From Eubacterium_G segne (GTDB taxonomy: Bacteria > Bacillota > Clostridia > Lachnospirales > Lachnospiraceae), in the NCBI RefSeq assembly GCF_014287775.1, contig NZ_JACOOZ010000007.1:62001-126000 (forward strand): a DNA stretch of 64,000 nt. The letters are read 5' to 3'. Both the position numbers and the translations under genes were made by a program. The notes under the pieces were generated by a model, which was not told where the DNA came from, ran no database searches, and saw nothing but the letters and a program-made list of their open reading frames with translations. This document shows, in pieces, positions 18,671 to 26,493 of the stretch. Every line of letters starts with the position of its first letter. The stretch's first letter is position 1.

Positions 18671-19240
18671 TTACTTTTTTATTTTCACTTTTTTCACTTT
18701 AGACCATTTGCTTGTGTATGTCTTCTTTCCGACTTTCTTCAAAGCTCTTGCTCTTACATACAATTTCTTTTTGTTCTTTAATTTTTTGCTCTTTAGTGTA
18801 AAACTTGTTTTCTTTACTGTCTTCTTCAAAACAACTTTTTTGAATTTTTTGCTTTTTGAAATCTGAACCTGATATTTTGTTGCTCCCTTTACTTTTTTAA
18901 GAGATATTTTAATCTTAGCTGCCTTTTTAGATTTCTTAGCTGATTTTACAGCAGTTGCCTTAACCTTAACTTTTGTATCATTCTTTTTAGTGGTTGCCTG
19001 ATTGTTGTTTTTTGTAGGTACAACTGTTGGTAAGTCTCCTCTGTTATGTGTTGTGGTTTCATCTACCGGCAAGTCTCCTGTATTGGATGTTGTGGTGAAT
19101 AATTCATGCCACGGATTTGTTATTATATCTCCATCATAGTCGCCATTTGCTCCTTTGGCACTTAAAGATAACACTCCAAATGTTCCTAAGGATAAAGTTG
19201 CAACTAATGCATACATTGCTATTTTCTTATACAATTTCAT
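18671..19240 (-). CDS. Small secreted protein with lysine-rich FnIII-like module (189 aa)
   Basis: Signal peptide at residues 1-30 (YALVATLSLGTFGVLSLSA), then a mature N-terminus with YDGDIITNPWHELFTTT, a short Thr-rich linker, and a lysine-rich FnIII-like module (ISLKKVKGATKYQVQISKSK ... KKLYVRARALKKV ... TSKWSKVKKVKIKK). The same last module ends the proteins at 19261, 20708 and 22871. The GDII-x-NPW-x-ELFT motif is shared with the next gene upstream. It has no catalytic or carbohydrate-binding domain and looks like a minimal version of its neighbour. A very basic module could bind wall polyanions, which is inference. Confidence 0.75.
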   Translation of the reverse strand: MKLYKKIAMYALVATLSLGTFGVLSLSAKGANGDYDGDIITNPWHELFTTTSNTGDLPVDETTTHNRGDLPTVVPTKNNNQATTKKNDTKVKVKATAVKSAKKSKKAAKIKISLKKVKGATKYQVQISKSKKFKKVVLKKTVKKTSFTLKSKKLKNKKKLYVRARALKKVGKKTYTSKWSKVKKVKIKK

Positions 19241-19260
19241 TCTATTACTAATCCTCCTGT

Positions 19261-20424
19261 TTATTTCTTAATTTTTACTCTCTTAGCCTTTGACCATTTT
19301 CCTGTGTATACTTTTTTGTTTACAACTTTAACAGCTTTTGCTCTTACATATAATTTTTTCTTATTCTTTAATTTTCTGCTTTTTATAGTAAATTTTGCTT
19401 TCTTAACAGTTTTCTTTACAAGAACTTTTTTAAACTTCTTTGATGTTGAAACCTGTACTTTATATTTCTTTGCTCCCTTTACTTTCTTAAGGGATATTTT
19501 TACTTTTGCAGATACTTTTTTCTTTGAAGCAGATTTAACCTTTACTCTCTTTACTGTAACCTTCTTAGTAGTTGCCTGCTGTGTAGGCTTTACTGTCGGC
19601 TTATTTGTTGGAACTACCGTTGGTTTGTCTGTCGGTACTACTGTTGGTGCTTCCGTTGGTGCCTCTGTTGGGGCTTCCGTCGGTGCCACTGTAGGTGCTT
19701 CCGTCGGTGCCACTGTAGGTGCTTCCGTCGGTGCCACTGTTGGGGCTTCCGTTGGCGTTACTGTTGGGGCTTCCGTCGGTGCCACTGTTGGGGCTTCCGT
19801 TGGCGTTACTGTAGGTGCTTCCGTTGGTGCCTCTGAAGGATTTCCTCTTTTAATAACAAATATAAGTTCTCCCTCTGTTTCAAGTTTAATCTTAACTATT
19901 GTATATGCATTATCAGGTAATAATGTTGGATTTAACTTAATAATGCCTGTGCCTAACATAGTAATTACACCATCTGCCGGAGCCTGTCCATTAATTGTTA
20001 CATCTGCATTGGCACCTTCACCCTTAGGGTCATAAAATGAAATCTGTAAAGTTGTTCCTACATCTCCGTACCAGAATGACGCCCCTGTAATAGTTGATTT
20101 TACTATTGAATAACCTATTTTAAAATCCGAATTTTCTGCACATATTAAATCCTCATATGTAAGACTTCCAGGATCAATTTTATCTGTATCGTACTTGGTA
20201 GTAACTTCCGGCTTACCAGAAGTTGTTGTTTCACCAGGTGTAGGGGCTTCTGTAGTTGGGGCTTCTGTCTCCGTAAACAATTCTCCCCATGGATTCTTTA
20301 TAATATCACCATTAAATTCTGTTTCAGTTTCTGTTTCCACTGCTTTGGCTGTATAATCTGCCATAGCCGGCATTGAACCTGCCAATACGGTAACTGCACA
20401 TAATATCGCAATTGTCTTCCTCAT
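19261..20424 (-). CDS. Secreted PTEAPT-linker protein with lysine-rich FnIII-like module (387 aa)
   Basis: The frame is open to 20475, but the start used here is MRKTIAILCAVTVLAGSMPA at 20424, directly after AGGAGGGAAAGA. The longer start lies within the conserved leader element and would put 17 charged residues before the signal peptide. After cleavage the protein shows FNGDIIKNPWGELFTETEAP, as in the 189-residue neighbour. A roughly 120-residue beta-rich domain follows (ADVTINGQAPADGVITMLGT), then a long linker of repeated PTEAPTV(A/T)PTEAPT units and the lysine-rich FnIII-like C-terminal module. The architecture suggests a wall-associated binding protein. It stops 20 bp before the 189-residue gene, so the two are probably cotranscribed. 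Confidence 0.78.
   Translation of the reverse strand: MRKTIAILCAVTVLAGSMPAMADYTAKAVETETETEFNGDIIKNPWGELFTETEAPTTEAPTPGETTTSGKPEVTTKYDTDKIDPGSLTYEDLICAENSDFKIGYSIVKSTITGASFWYGDVGTTLQISFYDPKGEGANADVTINGQAPADGVITMLGTGIIKLNPTLLPDNAYTIVKIKLETEGELIFVIKRGNPSEAPTEAPTVTPTEAPTVAPTEAPTVTPTEAPTVAPTEAPTVAPTEAPTVAPTEAPTEAPTEAPTVVPTDKPTVVPTNKPTVKPTQQATTKKVTVKRVKVKSASKKKVSAKVKISLKKVKGAKKYKVQVSTSKKFKKVLVKKTVKKAKFTIKSRKLKNKKKLYVRAKAVKVVNKKVYTGKWSKAKRVKIKK
19600..19835 (-). repeat. Coding repeats for the PTEAPT linker
   Basis: Tandem GTTGGTGCTTCCGT / GTCGGTGCCACTGT-type units encode PTEAPT and PTEAPTVAPT. Neighbouring units differ mostly at synonymous sites, consistent with slippage or unequal recombination. 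Similar arrays occur at about 21020-21225, 21720-21850 and 23185-23390. Confidence 0.85.
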
Positions 20425-20443
20425 TCTTTCCCTCCTGTAAAAT

Positions 20444-20525
20444 ATGTAGTGCCTCCTCCCTCCGGTCAGCGGCATTTTATCGGAAACATGTCTATAAGCG
20501 AACTTCGTTCGTTTAGTTTCCTATC
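20444..20525 (-). promoter_or_regulatory. Conserved leader element, copy 2
   Basis: The minus strand reads AGGAAACTAAACGAACGAAG, TTCGCTT, then ACATGTTTCCGAT and GCCGCTGACCGG. CGAAC-GAA-GTTCG is a perfect hairpin, and GGAAAC can pair with GTTTCC around it. The 3' half matches 1369-1412 and the 5' half matches 26440-26493. The length and nested pairing suit an RNA leader or a protein-binding site. I do not recognise the class. Confidence 0.5.
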
Positions 20526-20545
20526 TGTTCAAAATAATCACATTC

Positions 20546-20574
20546 ATTCTACCATTATGGAATTTAAATAACAA
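20546..20574 (-). promoter_or_regulatory. Promoter for the gene pair 20424-18671
   Basis: On the minus strand TTGTTA (20574-20569) and TAGAAT (20551-20546) are 17 bp apart and lie upstream of leader copy 2. Confidence 0.55.
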
Positions 20575-20660
20575 GGTATATTTTTACCATATTATCATTA
20601 TATATATTGTCCAAATCCACTAAAGAATTACTGCTAATCAGATTTTCTCCGACAAAAAAA

Positions 20661-20682
20661 CAGAGGCAGAAACCCACCTCCG
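20661..20682 (-). terminator. Terminator after the 638-residue-frame gene
   Basis: CGGAGG and CCTCTG pair around a short loop on the minus strand, followed by TTTTTTT. It lies 25 bp past the stop at 20708. Confidence 0.75.
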
Positions 20683-20707
20683 TTTTTATGTAAAGAAACT
20701 ATTTCAG

Positions 20708-22600
20708 TTATTTAACTTTAACCTTTTTAGCTTTTGACCATTTTCCTGTGTAAGACTTCTTTCCTACCACCTTAATAGCCTTTGCTCTTACATATAATTT
20801 CTTTTTATTCTTTATTTTGCTGCTCTTAACTGTAAATGACAACTTCTTTACTGTTTTCTTTACAAGTACCTTCTTAAAGTTCTTTGATGTAGAAATCTGT
20901 ACCTGATATTTTGTTGCTCCCTTTACTTTCTTAAGAGAAATTTTTGCCTTAGCTGAAGCTTTCTTCTTTGAAGCTGATTTTACTTTGGCTGTTCCAACTT
21001 TTACCTTAGCTGTTGTAGGTGCTACTGTCGGCTTCTGTGTTGGCTTTTCTGTTGGAGCTGCTGTAGGTGCCTCCGTTGGCTTTTCTGTTGGAGCTGCTGT
21101 AGGTGCCTCCGTTGGCTTTTCTGTTGGGGCTGCTGTAGGAGCCTCTGTTGGTGCTTCAGTCGGTGCCTCTGTTGGTGCTTCAGTCGGTGCCTCTGTTGGA
21201 GTTTCCGTAGGAGCTTCTGTCGGCTTTTCAGCAGGTGTATCAATCTTGCTGTCATCTAAAACATTTCCTTCTGCATCCTTTACAACAGGGGTGAAAAATT
21301 CTATAGGATTGGTCAGACCTACCCAACCCATTCCTACTACAAATTCGCCTTTTCCTTCTCCGTCAGCTGTAAATGTTCCTGTTAATGTCTGTGCTCCTCC
21401 ATTTAATTGAATTTTAGCTTTGTTGTTTGTTACCATTACGTTTCCATCATTAGATGCTGCAACTATGTTCCATTCAACTGTGTATGTAGCATTAGGTGTT
21501 AAATTATAAAATTTCTTAATAACCTGTAATCCCCATGCATCATTCCAGTTGCTGTTTGTCTGCTGAACTATAACATGCTTTGCATCTTTTTCATCGATTC
21601 CTGCCTTAGCAGTTGAAGCATTCCAGCTGGTTCCCAAATAGATTTTATAACCACCTAAATCAAATGTTCCTTCTTCATTAAATTCCTTGTCTAATTTAAT
21701 CTCTGAACCAGGAGCTGCTGTTGACTCTTCTGTTGGTGCCTGTGTTGGATCAGCTGTTGGTGCTTCCGTCGGATTTTCTGTAGGTACGTCTGTCGGAGCA
21801 ACTGTTGGTGCTTCTGTTGGTTTTTCTGTAGGTGTAACTGTTGGTGTATCACCATCATCTGTTCCATTTTCATTTTTTATAATAACAGTTGCTGTTCCAC
21901 CTGCATATTCAATTTCAACAGTGTTTGTTTTCTTTGTCATCGCTGAAAGGAAAACAATAACTCCTGCTCCCTGAATTTTTGTAACTTCATCACCTGTTTT
22001 TCCATTAACTGCAACTGAGCTGATTCCTGCCGGTACATTTACATATATACCTTTTTCAGGCGACCAATCCGGCTGCTGAATATTATTAACTGTTGCTGTT
22101 GTTGAATCGTCATATGAGAATCCATCCCCTAAGTCTATCCAAACCTTTACTGAAGGATCTCTTGTTGTTGTTTCCCCTTCATCTTCTATTTTTAATGTTG
22201 CATTTCCTGTAACAGTAGCTGAATTTTCTGTAGCTGTTGCGCTAACAACTATCTGATATTCTCCCACTGCCAATGTGCTTACCTCTGATAAAGGAATAAA
22301 CATACCATGGGCATTTGTTCCGTCAATTTTTACACTTTTTCCATCTACTGTTGTTGTAATAGAAGCAGCATCTACTTCTGTACCCCATGCAAAATGGATT
22401 CTTGCCTTGTCAAATATTCCCTGACATGTAAATCCTGCAATAGTAGCATCGCCGTCTGTAACTGTGTAAACTTTTCCATCTACAGCAACGCTTCCCTTTG
22501 CCTTAACCGATGTCTGTCCATAAAATGTCATCGAACTGACAACCATAGCTATGGCACAAACATAAGCAAAAAACTTTTTCATTGAATTACTTAATTTCAT
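20708..22600 (-). CDS. Secreted CBM4/9-like protein with PTEAPT linkers and lysine-rich FnIII module
   Basis: The frame is open to 22624; ATG 22600 (MKLSNSMKKFFAYVCAIAMV) is preferred because AAAGGAG lies 6 bp upstream and it gives a normal signal peptide. After the signal come a beta-rich domain (DATIAGFTCQGIFDKARIHF), the unnamed domain also found in the GH16-CotH protein (VNNIQQPDWSPEKGIYVNV ... IQGAGVIVFLSAM), a PTE-rich linker, a CBM4/9-like domain (FDLGGYKIYLGTSWNASTA), a second PTEAPT linker and the lysine-rich module. The last 330 residues are almost identical to those of the protein at 22871-25078. No catalytic residues are seen. It is probably a glycan-binding surface protein. Confidence 0.8.
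   Translation of the reverse strand: MKLSNSMKKFFAYVCAIAMVVSSMTFYGQTSVKAKGSVAVDGKVYTVTDGDATIAGFTCQGIFDKARIHFAWGTEVDAASITTTVDGKSVKIDGTNAHGMFIPLSEVSTLAVGEYQIVVSATATENSATVTGNATLKIEDEGETTTRDPSVKVWIDLGDGFSYDDSTTATVNNIQQPDWSPEKGIYVNVPAGISSVAVNGKTGDEVTKIQGAGVIVFLSAMTKKTNTVEIEYAGGTATVIIKNENGTDDGDTPTVTPTEKPTEAPTVAPTDVPTENPTEAPTADPTQAPTEESTAAPGSEIKLDKEFNEEGTFDLGGYKIYLGTSWNASTAKAGIDEKDAKHVIVQQTNSNWNDAWGLQVIKKFYNLTPNATYTVEWNIVAASNDGNVMVTNNKAKIQLNGGAQTLTGTFTADGEGKGEFVVGMGWVGLTNPIEFFTPVVKDAEGNVLDDSKIDTPAEKPTEAPTETPTEAPTEAPTEAPTEAPTEAPTAAPTEKPTEAPTAAPTEKPTEAPTAAPTEKPTQKPTVAPTTAKVKVGTAKVKSASKKKASAKAKISLKKVKGATKYQVQISTSKNFKKVLVKKTVKKLSFTVKSSKIKNKKKLYVRAKAIKVVGKKSYTGKWSKAKKVKVK
20712..21712 (-). repeat. 1.0-kb direct repeat, copy A (copy B at 22875-23875)
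   Basis: The two segments are offset by exactly 2163 bp and appear almost identical over about 1 kb, including wobble positions in the PTEAPT linker; I noticed only a few differences (for example AGCTGTAAATG versus AACTGTAAATG). Identity stops abruptly at 21713 and 23876 after CTCTGAACCAGGA. Confidence 0.92.
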
Positions 22601-22812
22601 CATATACTCCTTTCTATAACTCAACTTTTTTCAGATGATGTTCCTCCTTTTTTTCATTCAATCACCTTGTTTTCATTCTAGCATATTAGGTAAAAACCGA
22701 TTAGGTGTGTTTTTTTATAAAGGTATCATTTTTATATATTTTTTTATGTTTTTTGTCCTTAAAGAATGTAATTTAATATCAAAGTTTTCCCATCTGTAAG
22801 TCATATAAAGAA

Positions 22813-22854
22813 AGGTCATCACACCGGCAAATAATTCCACCTGCATGATGACCT
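22813..22854 (-). terminator. Terminator after the 735-residue gene
   Basis: AGGTCATCA and TGATGACCT form the base of a long stem on the minus strand, followed by TTCTTTAT. It lies 16 bp past the stop at 22871. Confidence 0.75.
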
Positions 22855-22870
22855 TATATATGTTCTTAGT

Positions 22871-25078
22871 TTATTTTACTTTAACCTTTTTAGCTTTTGA
22901 CCATTTTCCTGTGTAAGACTTCTTTCCTACCACCTTAATAGCCTTTGCTCTTACATATAATTTCTTTTTATTCTTTATTTTGCTGCTCTTAACTGTAAAT
23001 GACAACTTCTTTACTGTTTTCTTTACAAGTACCTTCTTAAAGTTCTTTGATGTAGAAATCTGTACCTGATATTTTGTTGCTCCCTTTACTTTCTTAAGAG
23101 AAATTTTTGCCTTAGCTGAAGCTTTCTTCTTTGAAGCTGATTTTACTTTGGCTGTTCCAACTTTTACCTTAGCTGTTGTAGGTGCTACTGTCGGCTTCTG
23201 TGTTGGCTTTTCTGTTGGAGCTGCTGTAGGTGCCTCCGTTGGCTTTTCTGTTGGAGCTGCTGTAGGAGCCTCCGTTGGCTTTTCTGTTGGGGCTGCTGTA
23301 GGAGCCTCTGTTGGTGCTTCAGTCGGTGCCTCTGTTGGTGCTTCAGTCGGTGCCTCTGTTGGAGTTTCCGTAGGAGCTTCTGTCGGCTTTTCAGCAGGTG
23401 TATCAATCTTGCTGTCATCTAAAACATTTCCTTCTGCATCCTTTACAACAGGGGTGAAAAATTCTATAGGATTGGTCAGACCTACCCAACCCATTCCTAC
23501 TACAAATTCGCCTTTTCCTTCTCCGTCAACTGTAAATGTTCCTGTTAATGTCTGTGCTCCTCCATTTAATTGAATTTTAGCTTTGTTGTTTGTTACCATT
23601 ACGTTTCCATCATTAGATGCTGCAACTATGTTCCATTCAACTGTGTATGTAGCATTAGGTGTTAAATTATAAAATTTCTTAATAACCTGTAATCCCCATG
23701 CATCATTCCAGTTGCTGTTTGTCTGCTGAACTATAACATGCTTTGCATCTTTTTCATCGATTCCTGCCTTAGCAGTTGAAGCATTCCAGCTGGTTCCCAA
23801 ATAGATTTTATAACCACCTAAATCAAATGTTCCTTCTTCATTAAATTCCTTGTCTAATTTAATCTCTGAACCAGGATTAACTGTAGGAGCTTCTGTTGGT
23901 GCTTCCGTCGGAGCTTCTGTAGTTTCAGGCTGTGTTGAAACCTTTGCATTTACTGTATTCTTTGTAACTTCTATTTCATTGCCCTGGCTGTCAAATGCTT
24001 TGATGGTATATGTGAATTCTGTATCATAATCAGCAAGTACAACATCCACCCAGTCAGCAACAATATCTTTCTTTATTTCATTTCCTTCAGCATCATAAAG
24101 TGCATATGAAGCTGCTCCTGTAACCTTTGTCCATTTAAGAAATGCTGTTAAGCCTTCATTTCTCTCCTGAAATACATTCATTTCATTATTAACATACTTT
24201 TCAAAATGAACAGGTTCTGTAGTTCCTCTTGCAACTATGGCTCCTGTAGCATCTTTATATATTATTCTAACTACATAGTCACCACCATTTTCAACTTTAA
24301 TTGAATCATCCTTTGAAGCTACAACATTATCAACATCTGTTCTGCCTTTTGCAACTCCCCAGATGTAATTATTTGTACCGTTCTTTGCCCAATGCTTTTC
24401 ATCTTCAATAACTGAGTCCGGAGTTCCAATGTAAAATTCCTGTGTTAAACCATCCATACCTTCAGGGTGTACCCATTTTACTGTAATTCCGTTATTAACA
24501 TCCTTCTCAACACTTGTAATTTCAATGTTTGCCACTGTGTCTGCATCATGTACTGTAGTTGTTTCTACCTCTCCCGGAACTGTAATTCCCTTTGATGCTG
24601 TTTTTACAGGGTTAGTATCTGCCTGAGCATCTTCAACTGTTGAATATGCTACAATATACACAGTATGTGTTCCCTGTGCAAGATATATACCTGCCTTTCC
24701 ATTGGCTGCAAAATCAGATGCAATTGTAAATACCTTGTCAAACTTGTAATTGTTGTTCATTCCTCCATTTTCATTCAGCCATTGAAAATTGCTTTTCCAA
24801 TTCCATTCATTCGAATAGTTAATTGCGGAATGATCTGAATCCGTCTGGTCTACATAAATGCAGTAGATATAAGGATCCTTTGCTGTTTCACCATCATAAG
24901 CAGAAGTAAATTCCACGTCAAACATTTTAACGTTATCTTCTACGCTCCATGTTATCCGGGAGATTTCAAACTCTCCTTCTGCCCTGGCTGTTGCATCATT
25001 AATAACCAATGATGATACAACCATGGCTAAACTTAATGCAAAAGCTAAAAACTTCTTAACTGTTTTGTTAAATTTCAT
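22871..25078 (-). CDS. Secreted FnIII/CBM4-9-like protein with lysine-rich module (735 aa)
   Basis: Signal peptide at 1-33 (FLAFALSLAMVVSSLVIND). The N-terminal half (about 35-390) holds beta-sandwich domains, including an FnIII-like stretch (AFLKWTKVTGAASYALYDAE). After a short PTEAPT linker, the CBM4/9-like domain, second linker and lysine-rich FnIII module copy those of the gene at 20708-22600. The start at 25078 is supported by GGAGGATAACGTTA. The gene has its own promoter with LacI-type operator-like sites just upstream, so it may be induced with the glucan operon. A binding role is inferred; no active-site motif is visible. Confidence 0.8.
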   Translation of the reverse strand: MKFNKTVKKFLAFALSLAMVVSSLVINDATARAEGEFEISRITWSVEDNVKMFDVEFTSAYDGETAKDPYIYCIYVDQTDSDHSAINYSNEWNWKSNFQWLNENGGMNNNYKFDKVFTIASDFAANGKAGIYLAQGTHTVYIVAYSTVEDAQADTNPVKTASKGITVPGEVETTTVHDADTVANIEITSVEKDVNNGITVKWVHPEGMDGLTQEFYIGTPDSVIEDEKHWAKNGTNNYIWGVAKGRTDVDNVVASKDDSIKVENGGDYVVRIIYKDATGAIVARGTTEPVHFEKYVNNEMNVFQERNEGLTAFLKWTKVTGAASYALYDAEGNEIKKDIVADWVDVVLADYDTEFTYTIKAFDSQGNEIEVTKNTVNAKVSTQPETTEAPTEAPTEAPTVNPGSEIKLDKEFNEEGTFDLGGYKIYLGTSWNASTAKAGIDEKDAKHVIVQQTNSNWNDAWGLQVIKKFYNLTPNATYTVEWNIVAASNDGNVMVTNNKAKIQLNGGAQTLTGTFTVDGEGKGEFVVGMGWVGLTNPIEFFTPVVKDAEGNVLDDSKIDTPAEKPTEAPTETPTEAPTEAPTEAPTEAPTEAPTAAPTEKPTEAPTAAPTEKPTEAPTAAPTEKPTQKPTVAPTTAKVKVGTAKVKSASKKKASAKAKISLKKVKGATKYQVQISTSKNFKKVLVKKTVKKLSFTVKSSKIKNKKKLYVRAKAIKVVGKKSYTGKWSKAKKVKVK

Positions 25079-25143
25079 TAACGTTATCCTCCTTTAATTC
25101 TTTAATACTCGTTTAGTTTCTCGTACAAACTAAAGATGTTATT

Positions 25144-25172
25144 ATTATAGCATTGTCTTTTGTGCATTTCAA
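25144..25172 (-). promoter_or_regulatory. Promoter of the 735-residue gene
   Basis: TTGAAA (25172-25167) and TATAAT (25149-25144) on the minus strand are exactly 17 bp apart, about 70 bp upstream of the start codon. Confidence 0.75.
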
Positions 25173-25175
25173 CGA

Positions 25176-25200
25176 TTAAAACGTTTGAAACGCTTTTTAT
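25176..25200. promoter_or_regulatory. LacI-type operator-like pair
   Basis: TTAAAACGTTTGAA and TGAAACGCTTTTTA overlap directly upstream of the -35 box. They resemble the A-rich/CG/T-rich half-site pattern of the operators at 63641-63820, in front of the glucan transport operon. Confidence 0.5.
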
Positions 25201-25391
25201 TTTATGCATTTTTTACAAGTATTTTATGCGTTTTTTAACTCTTTTCATACTATTAATATACTTGATTTGAAATATTTTTATCTTTATTTACTGTGTTTTG
25301 TTATTATATTATCCATTTTGCAAAAACATTTCAAATCTTCTATGGCTTGCAACGTTTTTATAATTACAGTCCAATGTTTTTATAACATAAA

Positions 25392-25429
25392 AAGCCATTA
25401 CGCCGACTTTTAAATCAGCGCAACAGCTT
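25392..25429 (-). terminator. Terminator after the GH17 gene
   Basis: AAGCTGTTGCGCTGA and GTCGGCGTAATGGCTT form an imperfect stem on the minus strand, followed by TTTTTATG. The stretch 25201-25391 between this and the promoter of the next gene holds no visible gene. Confidence 0.65.
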
Positions 25430-25486
25430 TTTCTTATTATACATTATATTAGGTATCATTACTTAATGACAAATGTCTTTACTTGT

Positions 25487-26389
25487 TTAGTTTTGAAGCA
25501 CCAGCTTAGGAGTTCTGTCCACAAAATACATTCCCCAGTGTTTCTCCGGTTCTTCAGGAGTATTTCCACCTTTCCACGGTTCATCAAAAGCTTCAAACAT
25601 ATAAGCAATTATTTTCTCACTGTCACTCCATTTCCAAAACTCCTCGATGTATTTTTTCTGGTTTTCTTCATTGGCATCCTCTTCTTTAATCTGTGCAAAT
25701 CCTACACTGCTTGTTGCCCAGCCTACTTCAGAGAACAGTATTTCCTTATCTGGATACAATTCCTTCATGCGTCTGTACCATTTTTTGTTTTCCCTAAGTC
25801 CACCTTCCACGGAATTGCCACCCCAGAGAGGATACGAATGTACACTGATTATATCAAGATACTTTGCCAGTTTCCCTAATTCCTGCCATTCTATTGCTCC
25901 CTCATTGAAGGTAACCGGTTTTCCCGTTCCTGCCTTAAGCCTCTTGGCAAATTCAATAAGTCTTTCCACAGGAACTGTATTGGCTCCCCATTTAGGAGTA
26001 TTTTCATTCCCTACTGATACAACATTAATAATGTCAGAATTTTCATTGGCAATTCTTATTAATTCATCAATATTGGCATCATTTCTCTTTGCCCTTGCCT
26101 TTAACTCTTCATCTGAATAATTTGTCTTAAGCCACGGACAATTAGGATTATTAACTTCCGATATAAGGTCAGGACCCAACATCATCTGCATATCATACTT
26201 CATATCCCTTATTACCTGGCATGTCATTTCCGAATATACAATGGGGTCATACATTCTTATGTACTTAAATCCCATGTTGTATAAAATATTTATGTCCTCT
26301 TTTATCTGCTCATATGTAGGGTACGTGCCGGTTTTGGGACTTTGCCCTTCACGATAACCTGAATAGCAAATTGCTCTTGCCCATTCCAT
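25487..26389 (-). CDS. Cytoplasmic GH17 beta-1,3-glucan hydrolase or transferase
   Basis: A 300-residue protein with no signal peptide, so it acts inside the cell on imported oligosaccharides. It is a single GH17 TIM barrel: the acid/base is E129 in VSVGNENTPKWG, the nucleophile is E221 in ILFSEVGWATS, and the family's C-terminal FEAFDEPWKG followed by EKHWGMYF is intact. GH17 enzymes cut or transglycosylate beta-1,3-glucans. It starts after GAGGAGGAAATATA and lies 104 bp downstream of the GH94 phosphorylase with leader element copy 3 between them. The likely job is trimming laminarin-type oligosaccharides for the phosphorylases. Confidence 0.88.
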   Translation of the reverse strand: MEWARAICYSGYREGQSPKTGTYPTYEQIKEDINILYNMGFKYIRMYDPIVYSEMTCQVIRDMKYDMQMMLGPDLISEVNNPNCPWLKTNYSDEELKARAKRNDANIDELIRIANENSDIINVVSVGNENTPKWGANTVPVERLIEFAKRLKAGTGKPVTFNEGAIEWQELGKLAKYLDIISVHSYPLWGGNSVEGGLRENKKWYRRMKELYPDKEILFSEVGWATSSVGFAQIKEEDANEENQKKYIEEFWKWSDSEKIIAYMFEAFDEPWKGGNTPEEPEKHWGMYFVDRTPKLVLQN

Positions 26390-26415
26390 TATATTTCCTC
26401 CTCTTGCTAATATGT

Positions 26416-26493
26416 ATTGCCATCAACTTTTGATTAATGACCAGTGATAGGAAACATTTACAAAAAATGAACTTCCTTCGTTTTATTTCCTAC
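26416..26493 (-). promoter_or_regulatory. Leader element copy 3 upstream of GH17
   Basis: The minus strand reads GTAGGAAATAAAACGAAGGA, AGTTCA, then AATGTTTCCTATCACTGGTC. The AGGAAA...ACGAA(C/G)GAAGTTC...ATGTTTCC order matches leader copy 2. The 3' part differs and instead forms a TCAA-AAG-TTGA hairpin before the GH17 ribosome binding site. Confidence 0.4.

Noticed and set aside
19304..20035. Plus-strand 243-codon ORF rich in VGASVGATVG
   Set aside because: It is the antisense of the PTEAPT linker and lysine-rich module; it has no ribosome binding site and its composition only mirrors the repeat. The same applies to the ORFs at 20985-21410 and 23148-23573.
1369..20525. Known riboswitch (c-di-GMP, cobalamin, SAM, glycine) for the leader element
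   Set aside because: None of the consensus cores I know fits the conserved GCCGCTGACCG...GGGAGG blocks, so I left the class open.
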